Origin: Planctomycetales bacterium
GTDB taxonomy: Bacteria; Planctomycetota; Planctomycetia; Planctomycetales; Planctomycetaceae
NCBI GenBank assembly: GCA_028285345.1
Contig: JANQPT010000012.1
Location: 248,001-312,000, forward strand
DNA length: 64,000 nt
Reading direction: 5' to 3'
Part shown: positions 63,106 to 64,000 of the stretch, one piece after another
Layout of the letters: the number at the start of each line of letters is the position of its first letter
How positions within the stretch are numbered: position 1 is the stretch's first letter
Translations under genes and position numbers: made by a program
The notes under the pieces: generated by a model
Seen by the model: the letters and a program-made list of their open reading frames with translations, nothing else
Told to the model about the DNA's origin: nothing
Databases searched by the model: none

Positions 63106-64000
63106 TTATGCCGATAGCAGGCTGACGTTGGGCGGCGCGGGCGTAAACGTGTCGTCAGTCGCGTCGAGCATGTCTTGGACGGCCGTCTCCAGAGAATTCG
63201 TCAATGCCAAGGTCGACGACCTGCCCCGCGTCGATTCGACGCTGATTGGGGCACCGAATGAAACAATCGCGCGGCGGCTTGCGCGGATGCCCGCGGTGGG
63301 CCGACCTAGAAAATCCTCTTCAAATTTGTCGATCGTCTCGGCCATCCGCTCGATCGTTGGACGCTCTGCGACGTAATCGCCCGGGTAACTGAACATCTGC
63401 ACGACCAGAAACAGATCGTCCATTTCTTCGGCCAACCGTTTTTTCAATAAGGCATCATCATCGGCCCGCTGCATTTGGGAAATCAGCTCGCGGCGCGCAT
63501 TCTTGACCCGCTGCGGAATCGTGAATTCCTCCGCTCCCGCCAAATCGTACTGCTGCTCCAACCGCTGCAAGATGCAGTCGGACAAATGGGAAATCCGTTC
63601 ATAGAGCAGGCCGGTCTGCTGCCGGCCGAGGAACTCGACCTCTTTGAGTGCGATCATTCCGTCGGCGAAGCGATAGATCCGATCGCGCAGCGGGAGATCG
63701 GGCCGCGGCCGCCAAAACACGTGTTCTTCCAGTGCGGTCATAATTTGCTGCAGTTCCGGCGTGGGGTCGCTGGTGTAGATGTACCTGACCGCGCACGGAA
63801 CAGCGACGATCTCGCGATCCGACTTCCGCGCCGCCGACAAGGCGATTGAGGCGGCCCCTTCCCGGAACGGCGTCACGCGTTCATTGAGATGGTACACTTC
63901 CCCTTCCGGAAAGATCACCAACGGGTTCGGCCGTTGCTGTAGAATCTCGACGGCCTGTTTAAACGCGCGCATGTCGGTCCCTTCACGGTCGACGCTGAAG
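63106..64000 (-). CDS. PlsC-type acyltransferase, C-terminal part (runs off window edge)
   Basis: The frame stays open from 63106 to the window edge; the part shown begins FSVDREGTDMRAFKQA. The line NPLVIFPEGEVYHLNERVTPFREGAA contains the FPEG motif of 1-acylglycerol-3-phosphate acyltransferases, and the FSVDR line is the usual block before it. The HxxxxD motif must lie beyond the edge. After the catalytic part there is a helical tail of about 150 residues that most PlsC proteins lack. The protein makes or remodels phospholipids at the membrane. A helix-rich end (EFTIPQRVKNARRELISQMQ) could serve for protein contact. The start is not in the window. Confidence 0.82.
   Translation of the reverse strand, partial: FSVDREGTDMRAFKQAVEILQQRPNPLVIFPEGEVYHLNERVTPFREGAASIALSAARKSDREIVAVPCAVRYIYTSDPTPELQQIMTALEEHVFWRPRPDLPLRDRIYRFADGMIALKEVEFLGRQQTGLLYERISHLSDCILQRLEQQYDLAGAEEFTIPQRVKNARRELISQMQRADDDALLKKRLAEEMDDLFLVVQMFSYPGDYVAERPTIERMAETIDKFEEDFLGRPTAGIRASRRAIVSFGAPISVESTRGRSSTLALTNSLETAVQDMLDATDDTFTPAPPNVSLLSA

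Overview
The window reads as chromosomal DNA from a planctomycete (Planctomycetota, probably order Planctomycetales). The main evidence is family content: three gene pairs coding for a c-type cytochrome protein plus a Tat-exported DUF1501 or DUF1552 protein, a DUF1559 pseudopilin-like protein with a type IV pilin leader, and a Ser/Thr kinase with an extracytoplasmic sulfatase-modifying-factor fold. Exported and membrane-anchored proteins are abundant. No rRNA, tRNA, CRISPR array, transposase or phage gene was recognised.

Layout. 1-6.2 kb (minus): the start of a PSCyt1 cytochrome gene, an M50 membrane metalloprotease gene apparently split by a frameshift, a HerA/VirB4-like ATPase and a small protein. 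6.3-9.9 kb (plus): three tandem paralogous membrane-anchored leucine-rich-repeat (LRR) genes, two of the spacers being copies of each other. 10.5-17.5 kb (minus): a Tat-exported sialidase-like protein and a DUF1552 / DUF1587-1592-1588-1585 cytochrome pair. 17.6-21 kb: small genes, a J-domain/LRR fusion and a cyclase-family protein. 21.3-23.8 kb: a PAS-GGDEF-HD-GYP protein. 24-33.8 kb (minus): a seven-gene MoxR/DUF58/vWA set resembling Bat (aerotolerance) operons and ending in a 1355-residue membrane protein. 34.2-37.4 kb: kinase-Ig-like-FGE-fold fusion. 37.4-41.9 kb: phosphoesterase, Imm26-like protein, lone CoA-transferase A subunit, glycosyltransferase. 42.2-51.1 kb (minus): FAD oxidoreductase/sialidase fusion, alpha/beta hydrolase, and a DUF1501 / PSCyt1-DUF1549-DUF1553 pair. 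51.3-57.4 kb: DUF1559 protein with a terminator, a divergent lipoprotein, an MscK-like channel and a zinc-ribbon protein. 57.6-64 kb: CHAD protein, a second DUF1501 / PSCyt1-DUF1553 pair, and the 3' part of a PlsC-type acyltransferase.

How the genes may work together. The MoxR-DUF58-vWA genes are tightly spaced and probably cotranscribed; by family they form an ATPase-driven chaperone system acting at the membrane. The cytochrome genes lie directly upstream of their Tat-exported partners and probably form exported oxidoreductase or binding complexes whose chemistry is unknown. Most other genes stand alone.

The least explained content is non-coding. The spacers hold many dispersed hairpin elements of several word families (CGCRGATTA, CCACAGAG, GGGTGGC, TTTCAAAACCC, GTCATGC). 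Some recur far apart in the window with conserved arms, and each of the three cytochrome/DUF15xx spacers carries a different one. All coordinates were read by eye and no database search or folding program was run.
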